From: Imbricaverruca yamaguchii
Lineage: Eukaryota > Arthropoda > Thecostraca > Neoverrucidae
DNA length: 64,000 nucleotides
Reading direction: 5' to 3'
NCBI GenBank assembly: GCA_034440575.1
Contig: JAOTOL010001604.1
Coordinates: 418,501-482,500 of the forward strand
Shown piece by piece: positions 33,926 to 45,794 of the stretch; within the stretch, counting starts at the first letter, position 1, and the number at the start of each line of letters is the position of its first letter. A program made the translations under genes and the position numbers. Below the pieces are notes generated by a model. That model was not told the DNA's origin, did not search any database, and saw only the letters and a list, made by a program, of their open reading frames with translations.

Positions 33926-35045
33926 TGCGAGCAACATGCCCGTGGTCGGCACGGGAGGGTTGGCACGGGGGCGAGTCTGTGACCAGGTACTGGAGCGGCA
34001 CGGGGCCGGCAGCGGGAGAGGACCGGGGGCGGGCCCAGGTGGCGGCGACGGCCACCTGGGCCCGCCGCGGCCGCCGCCGCTATTGATCGCGCCGACCTCA
34101 GCCGCGGCCGACTCCGCCGTGGCAAGTATATCCGGCACGTACCGCCGGCCCGCCGGGACCCCCCTCCTGGAGCCACCCCCCCCTACCTCAAGGCATTAGG
34201 GGTATGGGGGTTCATAACCTGCCGCCGAGTTAACAGCAACAATAGCATTCGATAACACAGCACGACCACGGCATTCTGTCAAGTCGCGTGGCATTCTGCC
34301 AAGTCGGGTGGCGTTCAGCGAAGTCCAGGTATGAAGTCCATGCACCTCGCGTCATCGCGGTTCATCGCCTTGACATACTCTTTTCAGGACATTCCTTCTG
34401 TAGACATCGTATCCAAATTTGTCGCTAGTGAGTTACGTGTCAAGCGTAGTGGAAGTCGTCTGTTAATTCCTTGCGAGAGTCGTAACAGGACAAGTAAACA
34501 ACGGTGACGCGTGCGTATCCTGAAGCAAACTTCGTGATGCATGACAACAGCATCACCCGCAACACGCGCACAGTTCGAGTAGTACGCTGGCGGTGCCTGG
34601 TGCCAGGGCAGAGCTAGCACGCCGGTCAAAGCAGCGGCACACAGGCCGAGTAACGAGTAGCGTCCGCCTCCGGCGATTCCGTCGGGAACGCCGTATGCCG
34701 ATGCGAACCGGCCGGAAGCCCATCCGTCGCTGGCAGGTGGCTGGCAACAGCGCTCAATGCCGCAGTCACTCAGTAGCGGATCCAGGGGACAGGGGTGATC
34801 GCCCCCTCCCCCTCCCACATCAGCGTCCCAAAAGGGGCTCTAATAGAAATTGGACATTGAACCAGGTGGGCCCCGTCTTCCACACCCACCCACATACTCC
34901 ACGAAACTTTCAGTCGAAGGCGCCCCCCCCCCCCCCATGCAAAACGCTGTGGGAAGATCGAGGGCATCGCCCGATACGCTGAACGAATTATCTAGCCTGA
35001 GATACCGCTCCGGAAGCGGAGGCCCTAAAAAAATCGCCTTGCCCC
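33926..35045. other. GC-rich to mixed spacer, no supported gene
   Basis: GC-rich at 34000-34190. A CGGATCCAGG motif at about 34776 followed by C-rich runs resembles (inverted) the 10.8-kb region and may be the end of an unrecognised DNA element. A poly-C run lies at 34920-34936. Confidence 0.35.
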
Positions 35046-35049
35046 TTAA

Positions 35050-35930
35050 CACGCGCCCTGGAGGGCCTCTGAAAATTACGCGCAGTGGAGGGGGAGGGGG
35101 ATTTACCCCCACCCCACATGATTCGCCCCCACCCCTCCAGCTTCTATCAAAGCTGGAGCAACGAAATTCGCAGGGTGGATGGGTACGGCAGGAACTCTAT
35201 TTTGTGCGAATTTCATGGCCTTAGGTCGATGTCTTGAAGGTCAAATGAGGTCAATATGTCAAAATGTTCTGGTTTTGCGTGGCTTGACTTGCTATTGCTA
35301 TGGATCGCTGTGATTGTGTTTAAAAGCTCAAAAATGATCATCAATGATGTTTTGGACATTACAAATGATGCAATACATATTTTAGACCCGGCACTTGACC
35401 TCAGGTCACCTATATAACAGCACTTCATCAGGTCATTACCTGCTCCAGCTATCGAAACCGGGCCGTCCGCCCGACTAATCCGACAACAATGACAAACAGT
35501 AGTTTTCAGTATGTGTAGGGAGTAACATGCAAGGTGACATCAATCGCATGACAGCCATTTGCATTTACGACAACATTCCAGTTCGCCAAGTTTGGTTCCA
35601 TTAAACCGCCATTAACTTGACCTGACATGACCTCGGTGACCTAACAGGACTTTGAAACTACAAAGCATAACAATATACATAAAATAATATACGGGAAGCG
35701 CATCAGCGCATATTTTTGTGGTCTGGCGCTTAAAAAATGTTTCGACTTTAACGGCTCCTAACTCGAAAAAATTATCGTCAGATTTGTTTTTTCTTGCTTT
35801 AAATAGCGCGCCGGCCATTTCTAAGCAGGTACGCAAACGATGGCGAATATCGGCCGGTAAAATCTGCAGTTCTGTACGAAAAACCGGAGGGTGGGCGGAT
35901 TTCGCCCCCCCCATTCCTCCAGGGCGCGTG
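35050..35930. mobile_element. piggyBac-like MITE, 881 bp, TTAA-flanked
   Basis: The termini CACGCGCCCTGGAGG (35050-35064) and CCTCCAGGGCGCGTG (35916-35930) are exact 15-bp inverted repeats. Each is directly bounded by TTAA (35046-35049 and 35931-35934), the hallmark target site of piggyBac. The interior has no transposase ORF; the two minus ORFs inside (35213-35428, 35612-35914) have no recognisable domain. Assignment to piggyBac rests on TTAA and the TIR form only. Confidence 0.8.
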
Positions 35931-35934
35931 TTAA

Positions 35935-36361
35935 AGGAATCCCAGATCAGCTAATGTCATCACCGCGGCATGTATTCCAAAGCGCCAGCGTGAAGCTAGT
36001 TGCACGCCGTACAATGGTCTCGGCACTCCTCAGCTCAGCACGTGACATCTGTCGTTCTCCGAAGAGTAGTCTCGACGGCTCATGACACACCGCATGCCGA
36101 CGTGATGAGTGCCCCTGCCACACCCGGTCCGTGACACCAATGGAATATCGTGCCAACTCAGCAGCCACACTAGTCAGTTAGTTATTGGGGCTCAGGGGCG
36201 TATCGACAAGAGGTCATGCAGCGCCCTGGCCACACGGCCAACGATGCATATGCACACGGCACATAGACGCAGTAGAGTGCATATTGAACTCGTGTTTGGC
36301 CAAGAGAAGAGATGAACACTAGAGTGTACCATCGATCGCGGAATGATTAGCATTGGTAAAA
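35935..36361. other. Spacer with a solo Jockey-like 3' signature
   Basis: At 36181-36232 the minus-strand 3' signature of the Jockey family is recognisable on the plus strand as TTATTGGGGCTCAGGGGCG followed by GGTCATGCAGCGCCC. No coding region precedes it. Confidence 0.35.
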
Positions 36362-37231
36362 CTATAACGCAGCACGCTCGAAAATCCAGGAAAACTTGTG
36401 GATGACGATGACGTCCCTTGCTTTGAAGAGCTGCTCCACAGACGACCACTGGAGTTGGTGTATGACGGTGGTGATGTGGTCACGTCGGTTAGCTGTGGTC
36501 ACAATTCTAGCACCGTACTGAACGACTCCCCCCAGCTTGCGCTTCATAGTGAAGGTACAGATTCCCCATACGGTCGAGCAGTAGACGTAGGAAAAGACCA
36601 TGCATTCCACCAACGGTTTCTTGACGCCTTCCGATAGGACTGTTCCGACGGGGCTATCATGATTCCGTAGGAATTCCTGCAGGTTCCAGCGACATGTTTC
36701 CCGGGAAATGCTGGAGTCCGCAGCGACGCCAAGGAGCTTGATGTTAGCCACAGGCCATAGAGATGTGCCGGTCATAGAGATAGTGAAATAATTTGGTGTT
36801 CGTCCCCTGGCGGATCTGACCACCAGCAGTTTGGTCTTCTTCGGGTTCAACCTGAGCTGGTTCAGGTGGAACCACTGCAGCGCTGAGCCGAGCGATAGAA
36901 TGGTGAACGGTTTCAATTTTGTCGGATCGGAGCAGCCCGTGCCGATGGTATAATTCACAGTTGGACACCATGCAGCGATGTTGTTCCACGTCAAGCGCGA
37001 CTGGACTTGTCGGGACGGTGTCAAGAGCCTGTACAAATGTGCTGTGCTCCCAACAGAGTTCCATCTGAGCCTGGCAGGGCTGGCGATTCCAGTAATGCAG
37101 CGAAATGCTATCGGGTGCACTCTGAAGCACAGCGTCTTACAATGCTGTCGGACGAGAATATGGTAGCTCGTGAGAGGGTGGTGTCTGCAATACTGCGATG
37201 CTGGCAATACGAGACATCGCGCCAAGTCCAC
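36362..37231 (-). pseudogene. L2-like LINE RT C-terminal fragment
   Basis: Minus-strand fragment from just after the RT catalytic Asp pair to the C-terminus. The landmarks are ALQWFHLNQLRLNPKKTKLL (motif D with NPKKT), VANIKLLGVAADSSI (motif E), the thumb, and a C-terminal QWSSVEQLFKARDVIVIHK segment typical of L2/Rex-type LINEs. The frame is open for 289 codons, but the upstream palm with YADD is not recognisable. The group appears to be the same as the 15879 and 50215 fragments; whether it is the same family is not certain. Confidence 0.72.
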
Positions 37232-38139
37232 CCGTTCAGTCTTCCTGGGTTCAAAAGGAACCAGTAGACTACACAGAGATCATCGACTGGGAGAGTTAGA
37301 CGATCTCCGAACCTCCGATAATCATCGCCATGGCAGGTGATGACATCAGAGACCTGGTCCACACTCCTCTCAGCATCCCAGTGTACCCTTTGCACGCGCA
37401 GGCCGCCGAGAGAGCGGTTCAACTGGTCACCGATGCAAGAAAAAGTCGTCAAAGGTACATAATCTTCTTTGACCTTAGAAAGCTCAATGACATTTTGAAC
37501 ATGACATAAAAACAACGGGACTAGCTGGCTGTGTCCTTTGTGTGCCCAAACGTCCTCTTTGATGCACGTTTACTGTCCTTGCTCTACCGATACACGCAGT
37601 TTTGCGTAAACATGGCTTAGCATTTCCCCTAGAACGTCATAGGTCGGCGACCTGGCACGGCTTGGGCCAATTTCCCTCTTCGAAAGACGCAGAAAGTGAT
37701 GCATCATCAGGTACTCCAATATTGAGTGAGCTGCCGCGCGCCGTTTTCTCGTTGTATTGGAAAAAGGGCAGAAAAGGGTGAGAACCACCCCGGTGCGAAC
37801 AAACATTCAACGCTATCGCCATATTTGTCCAACTCACCCGCCAATTGCACTCATGGTATCGCAAAAAGTAGATGGTGACGGTGTCTAAAAACATATGCAG
37901 AAAGTGCTGTTTTAGTAGTTTTAATGGAGTCATTTTTCCTAATTATGTCAATAGATGGCAGCACTTACAACTCCAAACCTAAAAACTGCCCGGGGCATTA
38001 AGTTGTCATAAGTTAATTCGCCTTGGATGGTGTTTCTTGTGTGCTTTCAAGCATGCTCCGTTCTAATTTCACGCATGAATCATCAATTTCATAAAAAGAA
38101 GTCCTTCGATGATACAGCCAAGTTGAACACTACCCTGCC
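37232..38139. other. No supported feature
   Basis: The minus ORF 37515-37108 partly overlaps the RT fragment in another frame and is not recognisable. The remainder is unique-looking. Confidence 0.4.
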
Positions 38140-38149
38140 GAAACAGCTC

Positions 38150-38375
38150 TGGTGGCCTGATCATTGCTGACAATGTGTGTCGGTGATCATTGCTAAAGCA
38201 GTTTGCATTGGTGATCATTGCTACCGAATTCTGTGTCGGTGATCATTGCTAACGAAGCCTGTGTCGGCGATCACTGCCGACGAAATGTGTCAGTGATCAC
38301 TGCTAGCGAAGTATGTGTCAGTGGTCACTGCTAGCGAAGTCTTTGTCAGTGAACACTGCTAGCGAAGTCCGTGTT
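38150..38375. repeat. Minisatellite, about 28-bp unit (GTGATCATTGCTAACGAAGT)
   Basis: Eight diverged units of RGTGATCAYTGCTARCGAAG-TCTGTGTC. Right-hand units switch from TGATCAT to TGATCAC. Confidence 0.88.
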
Positions 38376-38561
38376 GGCCAGAAGTCACCCAGCTAGCCAG
38401 TGGGAAGCACGTGTAGTGGATTTCTCATACCTCCCTTCTATGTGTCGCCCTACGAGCCCAGATTAAAATAATTATAATGACGCCTGAAGGTAGGCGGCGG
38501 CGCACCACACTGCGCCGTGATTTGATGGGCGAGTGATGGGTGGAGTGTGGGAGTGGGGTAC
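38376..38561. other. Short spacer
   Basis: Nothing recognised. Confidence 0.4.
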
Positions 38562-38722
38562 TTGGTTTTTACGATGCATCCAACTGCTAGGTCATATAGC
38601 GCCGCCAACATCTCACGCCGATTGGTCGCGGGTGGACTCGGCAATCCCGCCAGTTGTGGAACTCGAATCCACGATCTTACACAATCAAGAGTCCGATCCA
38701 CACCGACGGAGCTACCGTGGCC
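38562..38722 (-). mobile_element. tRNA-derived SINE, copy 3
   Basis: Minus-strand member of the family at 12.1 and 12.55 kb. The tRNA-like head reads GGTAGCTCCGTCGGTGTGGA with a clear B-box GGATTCGAGTTCC. The body CGACCAATCGGCGTGAGATG continues to CATCGTAAAAACC. Length about 160 bp, as in the other two. No convincing target duplication was found at its ends, so it may be older. Confidence 0.78.
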
Positions 38723-39619
38723 ACTTCTGAAAGAGGCAGCTAGTCAGCAATTATTGAATAAGGTGGCTGAGTCGGCGACTTTATGCAATTAGGGCGGATC
38801 GCGCTGTCATTTGAAGGCAATGAAGCGAAACGCGCTGGCTGAGTGCGCAGGCGTTTCGCTTCGGCCTTGGGATGGTTATAAAACCGGAAAATGCTCTTCC
38901 CGCTGGACAAGTAGTCTGTCCCAAACAAAATCCCATCTCATAATACGCGTGATAACAGGGCTGAGGGGCAAATCAGTATTGGTGAGGAAGCGAATTCTTA
39001 AAGACTGACTAAATGATGTAGTGTCCTAGGAGGCGTTTTCATAGCATGATGGCGAAGTCCCAGAACAAATGTAGGAGAGAATCTGATCAGTTAGCCGAGA
39101 TTCTGCATGTGCTTATGTTTGGAGAAACCCGACGTAATGCGAAGACGGGCGTGCAAGTGAGCTTTAGACAAATCGCAACCTCAAAATTCAAAACACATCA
39201 AAATTGGATGTGAATATATAGCAGGCCATGAACAAACGGAAATTCGCTGCCGGAAACCTGCTGGATTACCTTCCCATATCAGTTGGATTCGATTAGCCTA
39301 TGATAACGGACACAACACGCGTCTTGAAGCCAGCAGCAATTGCCTTTCAAGCCATTAGCAATGACAATGACAACATGTACGCAAAGGTATGTGGTGTCAA
39401 TTTCTGACGTAATATCCAATTTCCTACGACAAAATGTAGCAGAGAAGAATTCCCAGGTTCCTTGCGATCCGAACAATACAAGCTGTGTATAGTTAAAATA
39501 ATGCACAAGGCGTGTATGACCTCAAAATATACCTCTGTAAGGTAATGGGTCAGAAATATTGCAGGCAATATCATACTCATGCACAATACATACCTCTTGG
39601 GGTATGTAACTCGCAAACC
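38723..39619. other. No supported feature
   Basis: Unique-looking DNA. A short inverted pair around GCGAAACGC (38826, 38853) is minor. Confidence 0.4.
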
Positions 39620-39624
39620 TCATT

Positions 39625-39870
39625 CATCCTATAGTTCACAAACCACTGACCTAAATGGGTATATAACTGATATATAGCTGGTGAACCACGGAACTAAGAG
39701 GATTATAGCTCGCGAACCATTGATCTAATACGGATTTATCTCGCGAGCCACTAGCCTAATGGGGATATACTTGCGAACCACTGACCGAATAGGGCTATAG
39801 CTCGTGAACCATTGATCAAATGGGACTATAGCTTGCGAGCCACTGACAGAATGGAGTTATAGCTTGCGTC
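39625..39870. repeat. Minisatellite, 31-bp unit (GAACCACTGACCGAATGGGG)
   Basis: About eight units of GAACCACTGACCGAATGGGG followed by CTATAGCTCGC, with diverged left units. The same unit occurs at 46683-46752. Confidence 0.9.
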
Positions 39871-40351
39871 AGTGTCTTAAAAATACTTTTTCAGTACCTG
39901 TGCGGATGAAAAACAAAATAACTGTGAGATAGTGAAAGATGAAAAGCGCTGAATAGATGCATCATGATGAAAACCCAGATTGCATCATCATACTAATAAA
40001 ATGAACACATGGCCAGAGTAGCAAACATAATCATACAAATTTGGACAAATGGTATGTTGCGTGCACTCTTCCTGAATTACATTGCTGAGGTCCGTACCTT
40101 CACATGCTTCTCATTTTGCTTCTCCCTTTCTTTATTGAGTTCATGAACTCAATGTGTATGATGGCAGACTGTGATGCGTGCAAAGGTACAAAGGTAAATG
40201 CGAAGTAATTGACTGTTCCGTCCCTTGGAGAAGATGAATGTCGCCTATCTAGGACCTGCCACTTAAACCTGCATGTACAACGTGGATGCTGGCCTCCCCC
40301 AAATGCCATGAGCTGCATGTGGGTGTATTTGATTGGTTGGCATTGTGTTAC
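39871..40351. other. No supported feature
   Basis: AT-rich DNA. A plus-strand TGTGTTACAG at 40342-40351 could be a splice acceptor for the candidate exon that follows. Confidence 0.35.
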
Positions 40352-40757
40352 AGGTACCATCCACCTTGGCCACTGCCTCGCTGACCAGTCCTCATCATGC
40401 AGACCTGATCACGAAGTCTGCATCCCAGGGTGGCGGTGCAGACCAATCCAATTCAGATAACTGTCATCATACCTGTGACCTGTTACGTCCTCAAATGCTG
40501 AACCAGTGCCCGCAGAACGACCGCATCACAGTGTCTGTGTCTGACAGCACTTTCGAATCATCTGCCTGCATATTTCTACTTCTGCTTTTCGGCTGTAACT
40601 GGAGCTGTAACTACGGCAATGTCACTAATACTGACACTGCTTTTGTTTTGCTTTTTATGATGTGTTTATGTCCTTGGTCATTTAGTCTCAGGGAAGCATC
40701 ATCTCTGGTGAAGGCCATGCTGGAACTCGATCAAAAAGATGGACTTTGTAAATAAAT
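40352..40757 (+). other. Candidate terminal exon (weak)
   Basis: A plus-strand open frame runs from a possible 3' splice site (TTACAG at 40351) to a TAA at about 40753, immediately overlapping an AATAAA-type polyadenylation signal. The peptide is Ser/Asp/Gln-rich first and hydrophobic later (CIFLLLLFGC), with no recognised domain. It lies in the least repeat-rich part of the window. This is only a suggestion: codon bias was not computed and no partner exon is identified. Confidence 0.12.
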
Positions 40758-41079
40758 AAGACAGCACACCGTCAACATTTAATATAAGAGTGAAATGACG
40801 CATCTGAACAGTCAGCAACTACGCCTTCAACGGGAGCACTAACCAAGCCAATAACAACTTTTGATTGTGCATGACTGAACTTCAAAACGATATGATAGCG
40901 AGTGTGACTGGAAATGTGGCTAGTTTATACGAATACCAGTCAACAGCGAAACCAAAATTATACTATCTCACGGAGATAATTATTTTGCATATCCCTAATG
41001 CGACTTGGATTCAACAGAAGCAATAACACAATTTTAGGCCACATTTTAAATAGTGGAGCTTGATCCCCTATAGCTATGG
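40758..41079. other. No supported feature
   Basis: AT-rich spacer. Confidence 0.4.
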
Positions 41080-41560
41080 AAAAAGTTGGAAATATTTAGA
41101 GAGTGCAAAGAGGATTAGTAATCTGAGCAATCTAGCATATGAGACAAGATTAAAAAAGATGTGAATGTGTGTACACTTAGATGCAGAAAAATAAGGGGAG
41201 GTCTCATCAAGGTATTTAAATTTATGCATGGTCAGCAAGCAACAGATACATCTCTAGGATAATACAAATTATGCAATTAGTTATTAGAGACCACCAATTG
41301 AAAATCAAAGTTAATCTTATCAGGATAAAGACAAGACAGTCTTTCTTTACTAGCAGGGTAGTTAACATTGGAACCAGCTATCGCTCACAATTGGCTTTGC
41401 CAGTATGCAGAGCAGTCTAAAAAATATAACAGAATGGTATTGAGGGGAGAAAATAATTTCCTTTCATTATTTCATGGATAACTAATTGAAAAATGTTCTG
41501 GACAACTAGTTCTTAATGTCCACAAAGTGTAACCAAGATGGCACCTGTCAGGGCCATAAG
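41080..41560 (+). pseudogene. Old decayed CR1 3' fragment
   Basis: Plus-strand remnant of the CR1 ORF2 C-terminus. Sense fragments corresponding to ISNLAYEERLKKLN, GLIKVFKFMHG, and TFFTSRVV...WNQL can be seen through many stops, and the end near 41525-41560 matches the VQSATKKGPCG-coding end of the other copies. Much more diverged than the copies at 8.0, 43.5 and 53.6 kb. Confidence 0.7.
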
Positions 41561-43542
41561 GAACATTTTTATGTGAGGGGGGAGGCAGCAGGATGTACCA
41601 TGAGAATGAAATGTTTTCTACTGGGGGGGATGAAAAGATGCCAGATATTGCCCACCAGCTTCAAAATGTGGAGGGGGAACTGCCCTGTTCCTATGCCATT
41701 GGCCCCTGTGGCTAATAGTTCCATTATCTTTCATGTTTCTTTAGCTACTTATTTTAGCTACTTCTTTGGTAAATTCATAGTTTCTTTTAAACTTATCCTC
41801 ATGCAAATATACTTGGATGATGGATTCATAATTCCTGCCCTGTCCACACCTTGCAACATGTTAATGCTCCTCCCCTGTAGGGATATTTATCATCACATAA
41901 TTCAGTGTCAAATGGGGTCGGATACAGGAATTTGCAGGGTGTGTGTGGCTGAGCTGTGGGGCTGGTGGAGGCTAAAGATGTGCTGGGGTGGCATTAACTT
42001 GCCTTTCTAGGAAGCGGGGATCAAAGGGGAGGGGTGCACTCCGACCTCCCGGATGGGTGTCACTTCGACAGTAGGGGATGGAAAGGAGGCCAGAGGGGTA
42101 GCATTCCAGCAGATGAGGTTGCGTTCCCCTTTGGGCATGGCTGGTGGCCCATTCAGCCTCCTTAGACCTAATACCGTCTCTCCCCTGCAACATCTATTTC
42201 AGCCTCATTCAGCTCTGAATTTTCCCCTTCGCAACAAAGCAGAACAACCTTAGAATCCACTCGTCCTACCTTGATCATATGCTTTCCTTGGAACAGCACA
42301 CGCAGATCTGCCACTAATATATCACCAATGTAAATTGAGATATTCACCATCTGCATTGTACCACACATCTGTGCAACGTAGGCTAAGATGGTTTAAGGTT
42401 AACTCAGCTTAACGCAGTACACAGAGAACTCACGCTGCATTGTATGCACGTGTATGCCAAATGCAAGGCTATGAAGACAATTGAATGTAACCAAAAGTCA
42501 GCGCAGCGATATTTTGAGCTTTCGTGACAAATTATAGTACCACAGGACACAATGCACACTTCGCATTTTTTTTACATTTAACCTGCACGGCTGGGAGGCT
42601 ATTATACTGGGAAGGACCTGGAACAATAGGAAGAATGTCATGAAAAAAACTAGGATCAAATATTTCCACTACAAGGGCGAATTATGGCATTCAGGTTGTT
42701 ACCGGTGACGAAAGAAAAAGCCAGTGAGCTATCGACAAATGGCAATTGAAAAACACCATAATTTTCACTTAAATGTGCACATGTCGAGTATTTTGTGTGC
42801 TTAAATCAGAAAATGAACTTGAAATAATTATATTTTTGTTTACTTATAGTATTCACTTGCCATATCACCAAGGAACTGGTCTCCATTCGGAGCATACTTT
42901 CCAAGCATCCACACGTCAGGAGCTCTTGCATTGTAAACAATATGGCACGTAAGAAAAACCTTGTGGTGGTGTGCGAATTTTCACGCACTAAAATGAACGG
43001 ACAGTTGGGAAATCCCAGTTGTGCGATATATTCGTAGCACTTCCGTATATCAAGCCCCGCGTTTACCTGGATTTTTCATCCTTCCGACTGGCCGAAAAAG
43101 CCCGCAGATGAACATATGAATAATTCGTTGTACCGCGCGCGTCAGAGCGCTATTGTCCTGGTATAATGTGTAGAATATGATGAGACGTTCAAATATTTGC
43201 TTTGACCATTCATTTATCCATCATGCTCGCCAGTATTCATCCACAAATTCACATGTATTTTCATGTGTTTTTCATTCTCCTGGAATGTGCCAGCCTTAGG
43301 ATGAAATTATTCATCCCATGTTCTTGATAAACAATGTTTGCTAATATTTGCAGTATTTGTGAAATTTATTAATGTAAGGTTAAGATAAATGAAGAAACAA
43401 TTATAACTTTATTTCCCTGTTTAGATCTGAAGAGAATCATATCTTAATACCGGAACATTTTAGCAATTCTACTTTTCTTCAAAATACATGCCTACAATTG
43501 TTACGCACGCAAGACTTCGAAAAACAAAGCTGAGCCCTCGTA
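41561..43542. other. No supported feature
   Basis: About 2 kb of AT-richer DNA. ORFs (for example 41516-42010, which starts in the CR1 scrap) show no domains. Confidence 0.45.
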
Positions 43543-43647
43543 AGGCATAAAGACATTAAGACGTAAAATACTCTCCAACTATGAGCCACAAGGGCCCTTC
43601 CTGGTTGCACTCTGTACACTGAACCAGTTGCCCACCAAATCAGTAAA

Positions 43648-45791
43648 TCAGCTCTCCCTGTAATACTGAAAAGCAAGCCCTCTATTCTTATAATGATGGT
43701 CTATGCTGTTTTTAAAGATGTTCAATGTGCTGCTACTGACAATGTTTTCTGGCAGCTGGTTCCAGTGCTCTACCACCCTGTTGGTGAAGAAAGTCTGCCT
43801 TAACATTGTTCTGCTGTGGTTAACTTTAATTTTGAATTTATGCCCTCTGATTGCATCATTTCTGTTCAATTCAAACATTTCCCCAAGATATCCCCTCTCC
43901 AGACCATGGACAAATTTAAAGACCTCGATGAGATCTCCTCTCAATCGTCTATATCTAAGTGAAAACATATTCAATTTCTTCAATCTTTCCTCATATGCCA
44001 GGTTGCTTATGCCATTAACCATTTTTGTAGCCCTCTTTTCCACTCTCTCTAAAAGCCAACACTCTTTTTCATAAATAGAAGACCAAGCTTGGTTGCAGTA
44101 TTCCAAATACGGCCTGACATATGCACAGTAAAGCTTCCTGATCACTTCCTCACTTCTGTATGATACATTCCTATTTATTGCCCCGAGCATTCTCAGTTCT
44201 TCTTCCTAGCTTCCTTGGTCTGTTCTGATGCCCCCAATATTGTGTTTAGAATAACACCTAAATCCTTCAGTTGAGTCACTGATAGCACTTGGCCACCCAT
44301 CAAGTATGGAGCCTTCATATGCTGCTTACCTACGTGCATGATTTTGCACTTATCAAAATTAAGTTAAATTTGCCATTCTTCGGACCACTTCACAAGTTCG
44401 TCGATATGCTCATCTTGACCTGTTATTGCCCCAAAGACCTTAAAATTATCCGCAAATTTCAAAACTTTACTGCTTAGGCCACTTTCAATGTTATTTACAA
44501 ATATAATGAACAAAAGTGGCCCCAGTACTGACCCATGGGGGCCTCCACTAAGAACATTTTGCCATGATGACTTTGTACCATTTAGCATCACTCTTTTCTG
44601 TCTATCTGAAAGCCACAACTCTATCCATTTTAAGATGCTACCTGCAATACTATGGGACTGAAGCTGTATCATTAACCGTTTATGTGGTACCTTGTCAAAG
44701 GCTTTACTAAAGTCAAGATATGCTACATCAACCTGATTTCCCTGATCAAATTGTTCTGTGGCCAAGTTCATAAAGTCCAAGAGATTTGTGAGATACGATC
44801 GTCCTTTTCTAAACCGATGTTGAGTATCTTGAATCAATCTGCTACCTTCCAGACAACTAACTATTCTATCCTTGATAATTGATTCGAGTACCTTGCAGAC
44901 TGGGGATGTGAGACCTACTTTTCAACTTTCCATCTTTCTTCTTTCTTGAAAATAGGAACCACATTTGCCCTTTTCCAATCGGTTGGAATGTCATTTTGTG
45001 GAACTGATCTACAAAATATTATACTAAGTGGAAATGCCAGTTCCTTTTCAGTTTCAGGTAGGTTCCGATACAAACTGGTGAAAGGACAGGTCCTCTTGAA
45101 GGCATTTCCTAAATATTTTGCATGATGGGGAGCCAACACCAGCATTTTCATAACCTTTCAGATTAAAGTCACCAAGAGCAAGGCATTTCCTCTTAAAGTT
45201 TCTACTGACTTCCTCACAAATCACCTTGTCAAGCTCCAGTTGCTGAGAATGTGGCAGAGTTCCTGATCGGTAGAAAGCTCCTATCCTCAGAGTATTGCTG
45301 TTGCCTCTTCCCACAGTGACATCAAGCCAAATGGACTCCACAACCACATTTTTATCTCCACCGGCTACTTTTCGAGAACTGAATAAGCTATTTATATAGC
45401 GCCATCCCCTTTCATTGCTGGACCCCTATTGCACGAAAACATTTGTATCCCTGGATCTCATAGTCCTGCAAGTTATCTCCAAAATACCCTTCACTGACCC
45501 ATGCCTCCTTAATGCAAACAAAATCTGGTTCCTCCTCAGCAACATAACACTTGAACTCATCAAATTTGGAACGGATACTCTGAGTATTAAACATCGTACA
45601 CTTAACAAATGCTCCATAACCACCTTTGGCTTTTTCATACTGAGGAGTTCTTTTATCACTAGATGAACTATCACTCTGTCTCCTTGAACTACTGCTGTCC
45701 CTATTTGCTGACTTTGAGGTTCTATTGTCTTGGCTGACACTATTGGAATATTCCTGAGTTGGCAATGCAATTTCATCCCTCCCCATCCCAT
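43648..45791 (-). pseudogene. CR1 ORF2, copy 2 (catalytically dead)
   Basis: Pieces: endonuclease N-terminus (45786-45412), endonuclease middle with FYRSG and GDFNLKG (45347-45054), fusion into the RT N-terminus (45151-44915), RT palm (44837-44364) and C-terminal part (44190-43648). In the palm, the catalytic FADD is FADN, and VPQGS is GPHGS; the SDH end of the endonuclease lies in the deletion. Neither enzyme could work. Confidence 0.85.
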
Positions 45792-45794
45792 TTT

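Noticed and set aside
45050..45070. Spliced intron explaining the internal deletion of CR1 copy 2
   Set aside because: The missing segment in the intact copy does not start with GT and end with AG at the junction, so template switching or genomic deletion is more likely.
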